64,000 nucleotides of DNA from JADCGM01 sp943370355 (GCA_943370355.1 CALRQP020000019.1:1-64000); one strand, 5' to 3'; positions 49,735 to 58,771 are shown, counted from the stretch's first letter. The notes: generated from the sequence alone by a model not told the origin. Translations and numbers: made by a program.

Positions 49735-51480
49735 ATGAAAAAACTGATCCTCGCTGCCGCGCTATCGCTGCTGTCCACCACTGCGCTGGCTCGCGAAAAG
49801 AGCGACGAGCAGTTCCTGTACGGTTCGACGACCCCGATGACCGGCGCGCCGGTCAGCCAAGACATATTTCGCGCTGCCGTCTCTGCCGCCGACCCGCGTG
49901 CAGCTGCGGCTGGGCGTTGGGCGCTCGCGCGTGGCGGGACGGCGGCGGATGCCGCGATGGCGATCATGATCGCGCTGACGGTCGTCGAACCGCAATCGTC
50001 GGGCATCGGCGGCGGCGGCTTCCTGATGTATCATGACGCGAAGTCAGGCCTCGCCAGCTACGACGGGCGTGAGAAGGCACCGGCAGGCGCGACGCCCGCC
50101 TATTGGCTGGGGGCGGATGGCAAGCCGCTGAGCTTCCCGCAGGCCGTGCAGGGCGGCAAGAGCGTCGGCGTTCCCGGCAATCTCGCGCTGGCGGCGATGG
50201 TCAACGCGCGCCACGGCAAACTCAAATGGGCGGAGCTATTCACCCCAGCGATCACGCTCGCGAAGAACGGTTTTGTGGTGAGCGGACGGCTGCACGAGAT
50301 GCTGCTGATGAAACAGGCCTATCTCGCTGACAATGCGGCGGCGCGCTCGCTTTATTATCAGCCGGACGGCAGCCCGCTGCCAGTCGGCGCGACGGTGCGT
50401 AATCCGGCGCTGGCAGCGACGCTGACCGATCTCGCCAAGCGCGGCCCCAATGCCTTCTACAAGGGCCACTATGCGAAGCGCCTCGTCGCGACCGTACGTG
50501 GTGCCGCCCGCAACCCGTCGCCAATGACTGAAGCCGATCTTGCGGCCTATCGCGTCGAAGTGCGCCAGCCGGTCTGCGGGACTTACCGCGTCTACAAAAT
50601 CTGCGGCATGCCACCGCCAGGGTCCGGCGGGGTCGGTGTGCTCGCGATCCTGAAACAGATCGAGCGGTTCGACATGGCCGGGTTTGGCAAGGAGTCGCCG
50701 ACCGCCTGGCATCTGATCGCGGAATCGATGCGCCTCGCCTATGCCGACCGCGCGCAATTCATTGCCGACCCCGCGTTCGTCGCGGTGCCGACCGCCGGGC
50801 TTGCCAGTGCCGATTATCTGAACGGCCGCTCGGCGCTGATCGCTGCCGACAAGTCGATGACCAGCGTCGCGCCCGGCAATCCGCCGGCGGCGCCGAAATT
50901 CGCGTCAGTGCCCGATACCGAGGTCGCCGGCACCTCCGACTTCGCCGTCGCTGATGCACAGGGCAATGTCGCGTCGATGACGTCGACGATCGAGTCGGTG
51001 TTCGGATCGGGGCTCATCGTCGACGGCTACGCGCTGAACAATGAGCTGACCGATTTCAATTTCGTGCCGGCGGAGGGCGGTCTGCCCGCTGCGAACCGCG
51101 TCGAAGGCGGGAAGCGGCCGCGCAGCACCATGTCCCCGGCGATCGTCTATGGCCCCGACGGCAAGGTTGTCGTTGCGGTCGGCGCGGCGGGCGGGCCGAC
51201 GATCATGGCGCAGGTCGCCAAAGCGCTGATCGGCGTGCTCGATTGGAAGTTGACGCTGCAACAGGCGATCGCGCTGCCGCAGATCATGGGGGTCGGGAAT
51301 GATGTCCGCACCGAAAAGGGCACGGCGCTCGATGCAATGGGTCCGGCACTCACAGCACTCGGCCACAATGTCATCGCGGGGGGCTTTCCATTGAAGGCAA
51401 ATGGCGTGCAGGCAGTACCGGGCGGCTGGACGGGCGGGGCCGATCCGCGCAGCGAGGGCGTTGTCGTCGGGATCAAATAG
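49735..51480 (+). CDS. ggt: Gamma-glutamyltransferase
   Basis: A 581-residue periplasmic precursor: a signal peptide (KKLILAAALSLLSTTALA), then ARGGTAADAAMAIMIALTVVEPQSSGIGGGGFLM of the large subunit. The self-cleavage site is before Thr400 in VAGTSDFAVADAQGNV, and small-subunit motifs (GSGLIVDGYALNNELTDF, STMSPAIV) follow. PPPGSGG supplies the oxyanion region. It hydrolyses or transfers the gamma-glutamyl group of glutathione. The residue two after the nucleophile is Asp rather than the common His. ATG 49735 is chosen since the longer frame runs into the palindrome. Confidence 0.94.
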   Translation: MKKLILAAALSLLSTTALAREKSDEQFLYGSTTPMTGAPVSQDIFRAAVSAADPRAAAAGRWALARGGTAADAAMAIMIALTVVEPQSSGIGGGGFLMYHDAKSGLASYDGREKAPAGATPAYWLGADGKPLSFPQAVQGGKSVGVPGNLALAAMVNARHGKLKWAELFTPAITLAKNGFVVSGRLHEMLLMKQAYLADNAAARSLYYQPDGSPLPVGATVRNPALAATLTDLAKRGPNAFYKGHYAKRLVATVRGAARNPSPMTEADLAAYRVEVRQPVCGTYRVYKICGMPPPGSGGVGVLAILKQIERFDMAGFGKESPTAWHLIAESMRLAYADRAQFIADPAFVAVPTAGLASADYLNGRSALIAADKSMTSVAPGNPPAAPKFASVPDTEVAGTSDFAVADAQGNVASMTSTIESVFGSGLIVDGYALNNELTDFNFVPAEGGLPAANRVEGGKRPRSTMSPAIVYGPDGKVVVAVGAAGGPTIMAQVAKALIGVLDWKLTLQQAIALPQIMGVGNDVRTEKGTALDAMGPALTALGHNVIAGGFPLKANGVQAVPGGWTGGADPRSEGVVVGIK

Positions 51481-51501
51481 ATAAATTCGGGGAGAGCAAT
51501 C

Positions 51502-53301
51502 ATGGAGACAGCGGAGACGTGGCCAAACCTCGTCGCGATGTTCTTCGATCAGGCCGCGGCGAAGGGCGACAGGCCGTTCCTGTGGCGGCGGATCGACCGG
51601 CACTGGCAGTCGATATCCTGGGCGGATGCGGCACGACAGGTTGCGAGCCTTGCGACCGCCCTGAAGGCGCATGGCATCAAGCCGGGGGACCGCGTCGCGC
51701 TGGTGTCGGAGAACCGGCCGGAGTGGTGCATCGCCGATCTCGCGGTCATGGCCGCGGGCGGCGTCACGGTGCCGACCTATGTGACCAACACCGAACGCGA
51801 CCATGTCCATATCCTCGAGAATTCGGGCGCGAAGGCGGCCATCGTTTCGACCGCGAAGCTCGCCAAGACGCTGCTGCCGGCCGTCTACCGTTCGAATAGC
51901 TGCAAGACCGTCATTGGTATCGATCCCTTGCGCATCGGCCAGTCGTCGGGGGCTCAGTTGTTGCAGTGGGAGGCGATGCTCGCCGAACATCCGGGCGACG
52001 TTGCCGCCGTTCGCGCCAGCGCAAAGATGCAGCGGTCGGACCTCGCCTGCCTGATCTACACCTCGGGGACCGGCGGGGCGCCGCGTGGCGTGCGGCAGCA
52101 TCATGGCGCGATCCTGACCAACCTCGCGGGCTGTGTTGATATCATCGACAATGATTTCCCCAAGGACGAGAGCGAGGTGTTCTTGTCCTTCCTGCCGCTG
52201 AGCCACGCCTATGAACATTCGGCAGGCCAGTTCCTGCCGATCGCGATGGGCGGGGAGATTTACTACAGCGAGGGCCTCGACAAGCTCGCGTCCAATATCG
52301 AGGAGGTGCGGCCGACGATCATGGTCGTGGTGCCGCGGCTGTTCGAGGTGCTCAAGCAGCGGATGCAGAAGACGATCGAGAAGCAGGGCGGTGCAGCGGT
52401 CGCGCTGTTGCAGCGCGCGCTCAATCTCGGCCGTAAGCGCTATGAGCGCGGCGGCAGCCTGCCGATCTGGGACAGGCCGCTCGACCTCGTGCTTGACCGG
52501 ACGATCCGCAAGAAGGTGCAGGGGCGGTTCGGCGGGCGGCTGAAGGCGATGGTGGCGGGCGGCGCGCCGCTCAATCCCGAAGTGGGGCTGTTCTTCGCAT
52601 CACTCAACATCACGCTGCTGCAAGGCTATGGCCAGACCGAGGCTGCGCCGGTGATCTCGTGCAACCGCCCGGCCCGCCGCATCAAGATGCATACGGTTGG
52701 CCCGCCGCTCAAAGGCGTCGAGGTGCGCATCGCGCCTGACGGCGAAATCTGCGTGCGCGGCGAGCTGGTCATGCATGGCTATTGGCAGAATGACGCCGAG
52801 TCCGCGCGGGTACTCGATGCCGAGGGCTGGCTGATGACCGGCGACATCGGCCACATCGACGAAGACGGCCATATCGTCATCACCGACCGCAAGAAGGACA
52901 TCATCGTCAACGACAAGGGCGACAATGTCGCGCCGCAGCGCGTCGAGGGCATGCTGACGCTACAGCCGGAAATCCTGCAGGCGATGGTCAGCGGCGACAA
53001 GCGGCCCTATCTCGTCGGCCTCGTCGTTCCCGACCCCGAATGGGCGCTCGAATGGGCGCAGGAGAAAGGGTTCCCGACCGACCTCGCTGTGCTCAAAGGC
53101 ATGCCGGACTTCGTGCGGGCGGTGAATGCGGCGGTTGATCGCGTCAATGTCCAGCTGTCGACGGTCGAAAAAGTCCGCCGCGTCATTCTCGCTGATGAGC
53201 CATTCACGGTGGAGAATGAGCAGATGACGCCATCGCTCAAAATCCGCCGGCATGTGCTGAAGGGCCTTTATGGCCCACGGCTGGACGCGCTGTACGTCTA
53301 G
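51502..53301 (+). CDS. Long-chain fatty-acid-CoA ligase (AMP-forming)
   Basis: A 599-residue adenylate-forming enzyme. The P-loop reads YTSGTGGAPRGVRQHH (usual form YTSGTTGxPKGV, so Thr to Gly and Lys to Arg). LPLSHAYEH, the GYGQTEAAPVIS motif, and GWLMTGDIGHIDEDGHIVITDRKKDIIV with the hinge Asp and catalytic-loop Lys are present. It activates fatty acids to acyl-CoA via acyl-AMP for beta-oxidation or lipid synthesis. The length and C-terminus fit the FadD15/long-chain group. A GGGGAG site precedes ATG 51502. It lies 21 bases after ggt but is functionally unrelated. Confidence 0.92.
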   Translation: METAETWPNLVAMFFDQAAAKGDRPFLWRRIDRHWQSISWADAARQVASLATALKAHGIKPGDRVALVSENRPEWCIADLAVMAAGGVTVPTYVTNTERDHVHILENSGAKAAIVSTAKLAKTLLPAVYRSNSCKTVIGIDPLRIGQSSGAQLLQWEAMLAEHPGDVAAVRASAKMQRSDLACLIYTSGTGGAPRGVRQHHGAILTNLAGCVDIIDNDFPKDESEVFLSFLPLSHAYEHSAGQFLPIAMGGEIYYSEGLDKLASNIEEVRPTIMVVVPRLFEVLKQRMQKTIEKQGGAAVALLQRALNLGRKRYERGGSLPIWDRPLDLVLDRTIRKKVQGRFGGRLKAMVAGGAPLNPEVGLFFASLNITLLQGYGQTEAAPVISCNRPARRIKMHTVGPPLKGVEVRIAPDGEICVRGELVMHGYWQNDAESARVLDAEGWLMTGDIGHIDEDGHIVITDRKKDIIVNDKGDNVAPQRVEGMLTLQPEILQAMVSGDKRPYLVGLVVPDPEWALEWAQEKGFPTDLAVLKGMPDFVRAVNAAVDRVNVQLSTVEKVRRVILADEPFTVENEQMTPSLKIRRHVLKGLYGPRLDALYV

Positions 53302-54221
53302 GCGGGAACGGGAACGTCGCGCTCCCACGGCGCGCCATGAAATGCAGCGGCAAGATGCTCCGCAAGCGCCCGCACCTTGGCGGAGCGCTGGCGACCGGGC
53401 GGATGGACGAGCCACATCTCGCCGCGTGGCAGCGCCTGATCGGGCAGCACGACTTCGAGACGCCCCGCGCATAGCGCCGGCCCGACAATGAACAGCGGCA
53501 GCAGCGTCAGGCCAAAGCCCGCGACGGCGGCATCGGCCAGCACGGTGCCATTGTCCGCGCGTAGCCGCTCCGCGCCGCGCACTACCTTCGGACCGTCGGG
53601 CGTATCGAACCGCCATTGCTCGTCGGCCGGGCGGTTCGCATAGACGAGGCAGGGAAAGCGGGCGAGATCGTCGAGCGTCTGCGGCCGCCCGAGCCGGTCG
53701 AGCAACGCCGGCGCGCCGACGATTGCCGAACGGGTTTCGGCGAGCTTGCGGACAATGAGACCTGAATCCGCCATGCGCGGCCCCATGCGGATCGCGAGGT
53801 CGAAACCCCCGGCGACCAGATCGATCCGCCGGTCGTCGAAGCCCGCATCGACCGAGACCCCCGGATTTGCGGCCATGAAGGCGAGCAGCTGCGGCGCGAC
53901 ATGATCGAGGCCGAAGGTCAGGGGCGCGGCGATGCGGATCGTGCCCGACAGCGCGCCGCCCAAGGAGCTGACGGCCTCCTCGGCCTCGGCGGCGTCTTCG
54001 AGCAACCGGGTCGCTCGGGCGAGATAGGCGGCACCCGCCTCGGTCAGTGCAATGGCGCGCGTCGTGCGGTGGAGCAGTTTGACGCCGAGGCGCGTCTCGA
54101 GATCCGACACGCGGCGCGACAGCCGCGACTTGGAGGTGTCGAGCCGCTTCGCTGCTGCCGTGAACCCGCCGGCCTGCGCAACAGCGGCAAAGGCTTCCAT
54201 ATCTTCCAGGCGACTCGCCAT
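53298..54221 (-). CDS. LysR-family regulator of wrbA-pirin
   Basis: A 307-residue LysR protein with an N-terminal winged helix (MEAFAAVAQAGGFTAAAKRLDTSKSRLSRRVSDLE) and the effector domain after residue 90. It is divergent from wrbA with 94 bases between starts, and two matching palindromes lie there. It probably senses quinones or electrophiles and controls wrbA and the pirin gene. Such LysR-WrbA-pirin triads recur in Proteobacteria. Confidence 0.92.
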   Translation of the reverse strand: MASRLEDMEAFAAVAQAGGFTAAAKRLDTSKSRLSRRVSDLETRLGVKLLHRTTRAIALTEAGAAYLARATRLLEDAAEAEEAVSSLGGALSGTIRIAAPLTFGLDHVAPQLLAFMAANPGVSVDAGFDDRRIDLVAGGFDLAIRMGPRMADSGLIVRKLAETRSAIVGAPALLDRLGRPQTLDDLARFPCLVYANRPADEQWRFDTPDGPKVVRGAERLRADNGTVLADAAVAGFGLTLLPLFIVGPALCAGRLEVVLPDQALPRGEMWLVHPPGRQRSAKVRALAEHLAAAFHGAPWERDVPVPA

Positions 54222-54226
54222 TGTTG

Positions 54227-54242
54227 TCTGTTCCGCAACAGA
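54227..54242. promoter_or_regulatory. Palindromic LysR operator candidate, regulator-proximal
   Basis: TCTGTTCCGCAACAGA has perfect six-base arms around CCGC, ending six bases from the LysR start, and is well placed for autoregulation. It shares the TCTGT/ACAGA half-site with 54289-54301. Confidence 0.6.
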
Positions 54243-54288
54243 ATGTTCCAGGTGCCTATCTTTATCTCCTTGATCGCAACAACGATAG

Positions 54289-54301
54289 TCTGTCCCACAG
54301 A
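54289..54301. promoter_or_regulatory. Palindromic LysR operator candidate, wrbA-proximal
   Basis: TCTGTCCCACAGA has perfect five-base arms around CCC, fourteen bases before the wrbA start. Half-sites match the element at 54227-54242. Confidence 0.55.
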
Positions 54302-54315
54302 TCGGGAGACATGAG

Positions 54316-54930
54316 ATGACGAAGGTTCTGGTTCTCTATTATTCGAGCTACGGCCACATCGAGACGATGGCGAATGCTGTCGCCGAGGGCGCGCGCGGCG
54401 TCGAGGGCGTCGAAGTCGTGGTCAAGCGCGTCCCGGAAACGGTGCCAGCCGAGATCGCTACGGCGTCGCACTTCAAGACCGAGCAGGCCGCCGACATCGC
54501 GACCGTCGCGGAACTGCCCGACTATGACGCGATCATCATTGGCACCCCGACGCGTTTCGGCAACATGGCCGCGCAGATGAAGACCTTCCTCGACCAGACC
54601 GGCCAGCTCTGGTTCACCGGCGCGCTGATCGGCAAGGTCGGCGGCGTCTTCACCTCGTCGGCGACGCAGCATGGCGGGCAGGAGTCGACGATCCTGTCGA
54701 CACATACGGTGCTGCTGCACCACGGCATGCTGATCGCCGGTCTGCCCTATAGTTTCCAGGGGCAGATGGACAATTCGGCGATCACCGGCGGATCGCCTTA
54801 TGGCGCGTCGACAATCGCCAATGGCGACGGCTCGCGCCAGCCGAGCGCCAACGAACTCGATGGCGCGCGTTTCCAGGGCCGCCACATCGCCGAAACGGCG
54901 GCTGCGCTGAAGCGCGGCCGGGAGAAATGA
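54316..54930 (+). CDS. wrbA: NAD(P)H:quinone oxidoreductase, WrbA type
   Basis: A 204-residue flavodoxin-like protein with the FMN phosphate loop YYSSYGHIETMA, an IIIGTPTRFGNMAAQMKTFLDQTG segment, and the WrbA GSGGQE-type region (HGGQESTILSTHTVLLHHGM). It carries out two-electron reduction of quinones, avoiding semiquinone formation. GGGAG precedes ATG 54316. It is one base from the pirin gene, with which it forms an operon under the divergent LysR. Confidence 0.95.
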   Translation: MTKVLVLYYSSYGHIETMANAVAEGARGVEGVEVVVKRVPETVPAEIATASHFKTEQAADIATVAELPDYDAIIIGTPTRFGNMAAQMKTFLDQTGQLWFTGALIGKVGGVFTSSATQHGGQESTILSTHTVLLHHGMLIAGLPYSFQGQMDNSAITGGSPYGASTIANGDGSRQPSANELDGARFQGRHIAETAAALKRGREK

Positions 54931-54931
54931 G

Positions 54932-55624
54932 ATGCTGACTGTTCGGAAATCGGAAGACCGCGGCAGGGGTGAGCATGGCTGGCTGTCGGCTCGCCACAGC
55001 TTCTCCTTCGCCAACTATCATGATCCGCGCTTCCGGGGCTTTCGCGACCTGCTCGTGATCAACGAGGATCGCGTTGCGCCCGGTGCGGGGTTCCCGACGC
55101 ACGGCCACGACAATATGGAGATTGTGACCTACATCGTCGACGGCGCGCTCGAGCATAAGGATTCGACGGGGACCGGCGCGATCATCCGGCCCGGCGACGC
55201 CCAGCGCATGTCGGCCGGGACGGGCATCCGTCACAGCGAGTTCAACGCCAGCAAGACCGACCCCGTCCACCTGCTGCAGATCTGGATTGCGCCGGGACGT
55301 CAGGGGCTACCGCCGGGCTATGAACAGGCGGCGCTGCCGCCGCTGACCGGCAAGCCGCAGCTCGATCTGGTCGGTGCACCGGACGGCGGGGCGGTGACCG
55401 TGCACCAAGACGTGAAGCTGTGGCGTGCGATCGTGCCGGCAGGTGAGAGCCTCGCCACGCAACTGGCCGAGGGCCGTCACGCCTGGGTGCAGGTCGTACG
55501 CGGCAGCGGTACACTCAACGGTACGTCATTCGGCCCCGGCGACGGCATCGCCACCGTCGGCGAGACCGCGCTGGAGATCAAGGCAACCGAGCCGGTCGAA
55601 GCTCTATTGTTCGATCTCCGCTGA
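54932..55624 (+). CDS. Pirin family protein
   Basis: A 230-residue bicupin of the YhhW type. The N-terminal cupin carries the iron ligands H57, H59, H101 and E103 (FPTHGHDNMEIVTYIVDG and GIRHSEFN). YhhW-type pirins have quercetinase (dioxygenase) activity in vitro. The gene is coupled to wrbA, suggesting joint handling of flavonoid or quinone compounds. Length and motif spacing are normal. Confidence 0.93.
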   Translation: MLTVRKSEDRGRGEHGWLSARHSFSFANYHDPRFRGFRDLLVINEDRVAPGAGFPTHGHDNMEIVTYIVDGALEHKDSTGTGAIIRPGDAQRMSAGTGIRHSEFNASKTDPVHLLQIWIAPGRQGLPPGYEQAALPPLTGKPQLDLVGAPDGGAVTVHQDVKLWRAIVPAGESLATQLAEGRHAWVQVVRGSGTLNGTSFGPGDGIATVGETALEIKATEPVEALLFDLR

Positions 55625-55631
55625 GGCTGAC

Positions 55632-56573
55632 CTACTCGGCCGCCATCGCGAACGCCTGTCCGCCCCACAGGTGGTCGCGGTAGCGGCCGAAACAGCGTGC
55701 GCCGCAGGTCAGGCGCATCAGCGCGCCCTCGGCAATGTAGCGCGCGCAACCGGGATCGCGTTCAACGAGCGGGCGCAGCACTTCACGGTTCCAATCAGCG
55801 CTGTGCTTCAGATCGAGCACGGCGTGCAGATCGAAGTACAGCCGCTCCTTATTGGAGAGGCCGAGCCGCTTCAGTCCCTGGGCAACCATCGCCGACCGGC
55901 CCGGCGCGGTAAGCTCGACGACGCCAAGTGCCCCGATCGCATGATAGGCGTAGCGGCGTGACGTGGCGAAGGCGACCATTGTGTTGGCAAGCGCAAGGCT
56001 CTCGGCAACCGTCGTTTCGATCACCGGGTTGAGCGAGAGTCGCTCCGCCAACGCATCGAGCAGCGGGCCGTGCATGCCACGGATGTTGCCGCGGCCCATC
56101 TCGTCCCAATAATTGTTGGCGAGCTCTATCTTGGCCTGCGCCGGCATCTTGACCTGGCTCATCGCCACCAGATCGTCGAAGCCCGCTTCGCCCGCGACTT
56201 CCTGCTGAAGGAACCACTGGAATTGTTGGAGGTCGGCGACCTCTGCCAGCCAGGGGAACAGCGGATCACCCTGTCCGGGGCCATCCTGCTTCAGCTGCTC
56301 GAACCAGGCGACAAACCCATCCGCATCGGACGGCGACTGCGCGGCCCAGTTGCTGACGATCTGCCGCTCGTTCTCGATCCACTCGCCCTCGAGGCGGCGC
56401 ATGTCCATTTCATAGTCGAGATCAACGAGCCAGCTTGCTCTTGGCACGCCGACCGCCAGCCGCTGCCGGTTGAAATGGCTCAGCTGCTGCTGGAACTTGT
56501 CAGGGTCGGCCATGAAGGCGGGGAGGCTTCGGACCCGTTCAAAGGCCGGCCGGGCAATATTGTCCTGATACAT
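55632..56573 (-). CDS. Haem-oxygenase-like iron-containing redox enzyme (HDO candidate)
   Basis: A 313-residue helical protein. The pattern NNYWDEMGRGNIRGMHGPLLDALAERL in mid-protein and DLHAVLDLKHSADW near residue 260 look like the carboxylate/His ligands of the haem-oxygenase-like diiron family (the 'iron-containing redox enzyme' group, which includes SznF, UndA and BesC relatives). Several Glu in QQEVAGEAGFDDL could complete the site. Reactions in this family are diverse (oxidative cleavage, N-hydroxylation), so no substrate is assigned. The gene stands alone, convergent with the pirin gene, with no biosynthetic partner obvious. Confidence 0.75.
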   Translation of the reverse strand: MYQDNIARPAFERVRSLPAFMADPDKFQQQLSHFNRQRLAVGVPRASWLVDLDYEMDMRRLEGEWIENERQIVSNWAAQSPSDADGFVAWFEQLKQDGPGQGDPLFPWLAEVADLQQFQWFLQQEVAGEAGFDDLVAMSQVKMPAQAKIELANNYWDEMGRGNIRGMHGPLLDALAERLSLNPVIETTVAESLALANTMVAFATSRRYAYHAIGALGVVELTAPGRSAMVAQGLKRLGLSNKERLYFDLHAVLDLKHSADWNREVLRPLVERDPGCARYIAEGALMRLTCGARCFGRYRDHLWGGQAFAMAAE

Positions 56574-56657
56574 GAAACACCTGCTCGCTCGCGTCGGGCT
56601 TTAGCCCATTCATCGCGGATTAACGGAGCAAAGCGGCAGCAAGTTCCGAGTCTTAGG

Positions 56658-57335
56658 CTATAGTTCGATGAGCCGGTCTGGAAGTTCGTTGGGATTGTCG
56701 GCGCGCGGCGGAAAATGCTCGGCGAGCACTTTTCCGGCGATCCCAATAGCGGACACGAAACCCCCGGAGACATCGCCCTTAGCTGCCCCGGCAACGAGCG
56801 CCCCGACGGTATCGTCCCACACCTTGGCATCGACCTTGGTGTAGATGCCTTCGTCTGCAATGACCTCGGCCAGATGGTCGGGCAGCGACAGGAACAGCAG
56901 CACGCCGGTGCGCTCCGCCGTGACATGAACGCCGCGCGCGAGGAATTGCGCCATCGCCACACGCCGGACGCGCTCTTGCCGGATCGCACGCGGCGTGAGT
57001 TTGCGGCCGAGCGGCGTCCAGCCGACGAGGCCGAGCGTCACGACGAAAATCACCGCCTGCACGGCGGCATAGGCTTCGATTGCGCGGCGGATATCGGTGG
57101 TCGTGTCGCCGCTCGACCAGCCGCTTTCGAACGCCACGCGGGGGTCGAGGCCAGCGAGCAGGACCGCGACGAAGGGCAGCGCGAAAGACAGGAGTACGGA
57201 CACCGTAAAGGCAGTCTGCGGATAGGGTGTCGGTCGCGATTCGACGACCGTGAAGATTTCGCCGGATGTCCGGGATTCCGCGGCAGCTGTGGCTGCCGCG
57301 ATACGATCATGATCCGCTGCACTGATCTGCATCAC
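56658..57335 (-). CDS. TPM-domain membrane protein
   Basis: A 225-residue protein beginning with the TPM-type segment (DHDRIAAATAAAESRTSGEIFTVV), with membrane helices near 43-62 and 88-106, and a second TPM portion (FLARGVHVTAERTGVLLFLSLPDHLAEVIADEGIYTKV). Its ATG overlaps the stop of the upstream YgcG-like gene, so it is the third gene of a lemA-TPM-TPM operon. TPM domains are proposed to act as phosphatases or in membrane complex assembly; the role here is unknown. Confidence 0.85.
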   Translation of the reverse strand: MMQISAADHDRIAAATAAAESRTSGEIFTVVESRPTPYPQTAFTVSVLLSFALPFVAVLLAGLDPRVAFESGWSSGDTTTDIRRAIEAYAAVQAVIFVVTLGLVGWTPLGRKLTPRAIRQERVRRVAMAQFLARGVHVTAERTGVLLFLSLPDHLAEVIADEGIYTKVDAKVWDDTVGALVAGAAKGDVSGGFVSAIGIAGKVLAEHFPPRADNPNELPDRLIEL

Positions 57336-58108
57336 CAGCTCCCCGACGATCCGCCGCCGCCGAACGAGCCGCCGCCGCCCGAGAAGCCGCCACCGCCGCC
57401 ACCCCAGCCGCCGCCACGACCGCTGCCGGAATTGAGCATCGAGCCGAGAATGAACCAGCCAAGGCCGCCCATGCCGCTGCGCCGCCCGCGCCGCGATCCC
57501 ATCGCGAAGATCCAGAACAGGATGATGAGAATCCAGACGAAGCCGCCGATCCCGGGGCCGCTGTCGCGATGCCGCTCACGCGGCTGTTCGGCGGCTTGTG
57601 CCGCGATCTGCGCTGCCTGTTCGGGCGGCAGTCCGAGCTGTTCGATGATCGCATCGGCGCCTGCCTCGATACCCCCCGGCAGGTCGCCGGCCCGGAAAGC
57701 GGGCAGGATTTTCGACTGGATGATGACGCTGGTCAGCGCATCGGTCAGCACGGGTTCGAGGCCGTAACCAACCTCGATGCGCACCTTCCGGTCGTTCGGC
57801 GCGACCAGCAGGATGACGCCGGTGTTGACCTTCTTCTGACCGATCCCCCACGTCCGGCCAAGCTGATAGCCATAATCCTCGATCGCATAGCCCTGCAGGT
57901 CGGGGACGGTCGCGACGACGAGCTGCTTGCCCGTCTGCTGCTCTAGCGCGGCGAGTTTCGCGTCCAGCGATGTCACCACCGCAGGCGTCAGCACATGCGC
58001 CTCGTCAACCACACGGCCGCTGAGTTTGGGGAAGTCGGGCGCTGCTGCGTGCGCGACGAACGCAAACAGCAGCGCGAAGAGGAGGGTCAAGACCCGCTTG
58101 GCGGGCAC
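57332..58108 (-). CDS. YgcG-like TPM-domain protein with a glycine-rich tail
   Basis: A 258-residue protein with a signal peptide (KRVLTLLFALLFAFVAHAAAP) and a periplasmic TPM domain (VVDEAHVLTPAVVTSLDAKLAALEQQTGKQLVVATVPDLQGYAIEDYGYQLGRTWGIGQ). One membrane helix (GGFVWILIILFWIFAMG) and a C-terminal Gly/Ser tail ending GGGGSSGSW follow. The layout is standard for the YgcG family that accompanies LemA. It starts four bases after lemA ends. Function undefined. Confidence 0.9.
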   Translation of the reverse strand: MPAKRVLTLLFALLFAFVAHAAAPDFPKLSGRVVDEAHVLTPAVVTSLDAKLAALEQQTGKQLVVATVPDLQGYAIEDYGYQLGRTWGIGQKKVNTGVILLVAPNDRKVRIEVGYGLEPVLTDALTSVIIQSKILPAFRAGDLPGGIEAGADAIIEQLGLPPEQAAQIAAQAAEQPRERHRDSGPGIGGFVWILIILFWIFAMGSRRGRRSGMGGLGWFILGSMLNSGSGRGGGWGGGGGGFSGGGGSFGGGGSSGSW

Positions 58109-58111
58109 TGA

Positions 58112-58708
58112 CTAGAACTTCACCGTCGGGGCTTTGTCCGCGTTGGGGGTCGTTGCCTGGAACGGGGACAGCGGCTTCGCGCCATAGACGAACTTGGCAG
58201 CGACGAGGCTCGGGAAGGTGCGGATCGTCGTGTTATAATCCTGCACCGCGCCATTGTAATCGCGACGGGCGATGGCGATGCGGTTCTCGGTGCCCTCAAG
58301 CTGCGACTGCAGCGCGAGGAAATTCTGGTCCGACTTCAGGTCCGGGTATTTTTCGACGGTAACCAGCAGGCGGCCGAGCGACGACGACAGGCCATCCTGC
58401 GCCTTCTGGAACTGCGCGACGGCGGCCGGATCGGTCAGCTTCGACGGATCGACGGTCACCTGAGTCGCCTTGGCCCGCGCTTCGGTCACTCCGACGAGCA
58501 CGTCCTTTTCCTGCTTGGCATAGCCCTGCACGGTCGCGACGAGGTTCGGAATCAGGTCGGAGCGGCGCTGATATTGGTTCTGCACTTCGCCCCAGGCCGA
58601 CTTGGCAGCCTCTTCCTTTGTCGGCACGGTGTTGACGCCGCAGGCTGAGACCGACAGCGCAAGCGCGGCGGGAAGCAGAACGCGGATCAGACGGGTCGCG
58701 ACGGACAT
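58112..58708 (-). CDS. lemA: LemA family protein
   Basis: A 198-residue protein with an N-terminal lipoprotein-like or anchor segment (LIRVLLPAALALSVSACG, lipobox SAC) and the LemA helical bundle: EVQNQYQRRSDLIPNLVATVQGYAKQEKDVL and the C-terminal YNTTIRTFPS. It is the first gene of the operon with the two TPM proteins. LemA proteins are widespread envelope proteins of unknown molecular role. GGAG precedes ATG 58708, and a promoter lies directly upstream. Confidence 0.94.
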   Translation of the reverse strand: MSVATRLIRVLLPAALALSVSACGVNTVPTKEEAAKSAWGEVQNQYQRRSDLIPNLVATVQGYAKQEKDVLVGVTEARAKATQVTVDPSKLTDPAAVAQFQKAQDGLSSSLGRLLVTVEKYPDLKSDQNFLALQSQLEGTENRIAIARRDYNGAVQDYNTTIRTFPSLVAAKFVYGAKPLSPFQATTPNADKAPTVKF

Positions 58709-58740
58709 GGATGGGTCTCCGAGGGTTGAACGGTGTTAGT

Positions 58741-58768
58741 CATATAATACAGTTTCACCCTACGACAA
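58741..58768 (-). promoter_or_regulatory. Promoter of the lemA operon
   Basis: Reading the minus strand: TTGTCG (58768-58763), a 16-base spacer, TATATG (58746-58741). It lies between the LytTR regulator stop and lemA, in a short AT-richer gap. Confidence 0.5.
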
Positions 58769-58771
58769 GGG

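Noticed and set aside
57350..57440. Glycine-codon repeat resembling a tandem-repeat array
   Set aside because: It encodes the ordinary Gly/Ser tail of a YgcG-like TPM protein.
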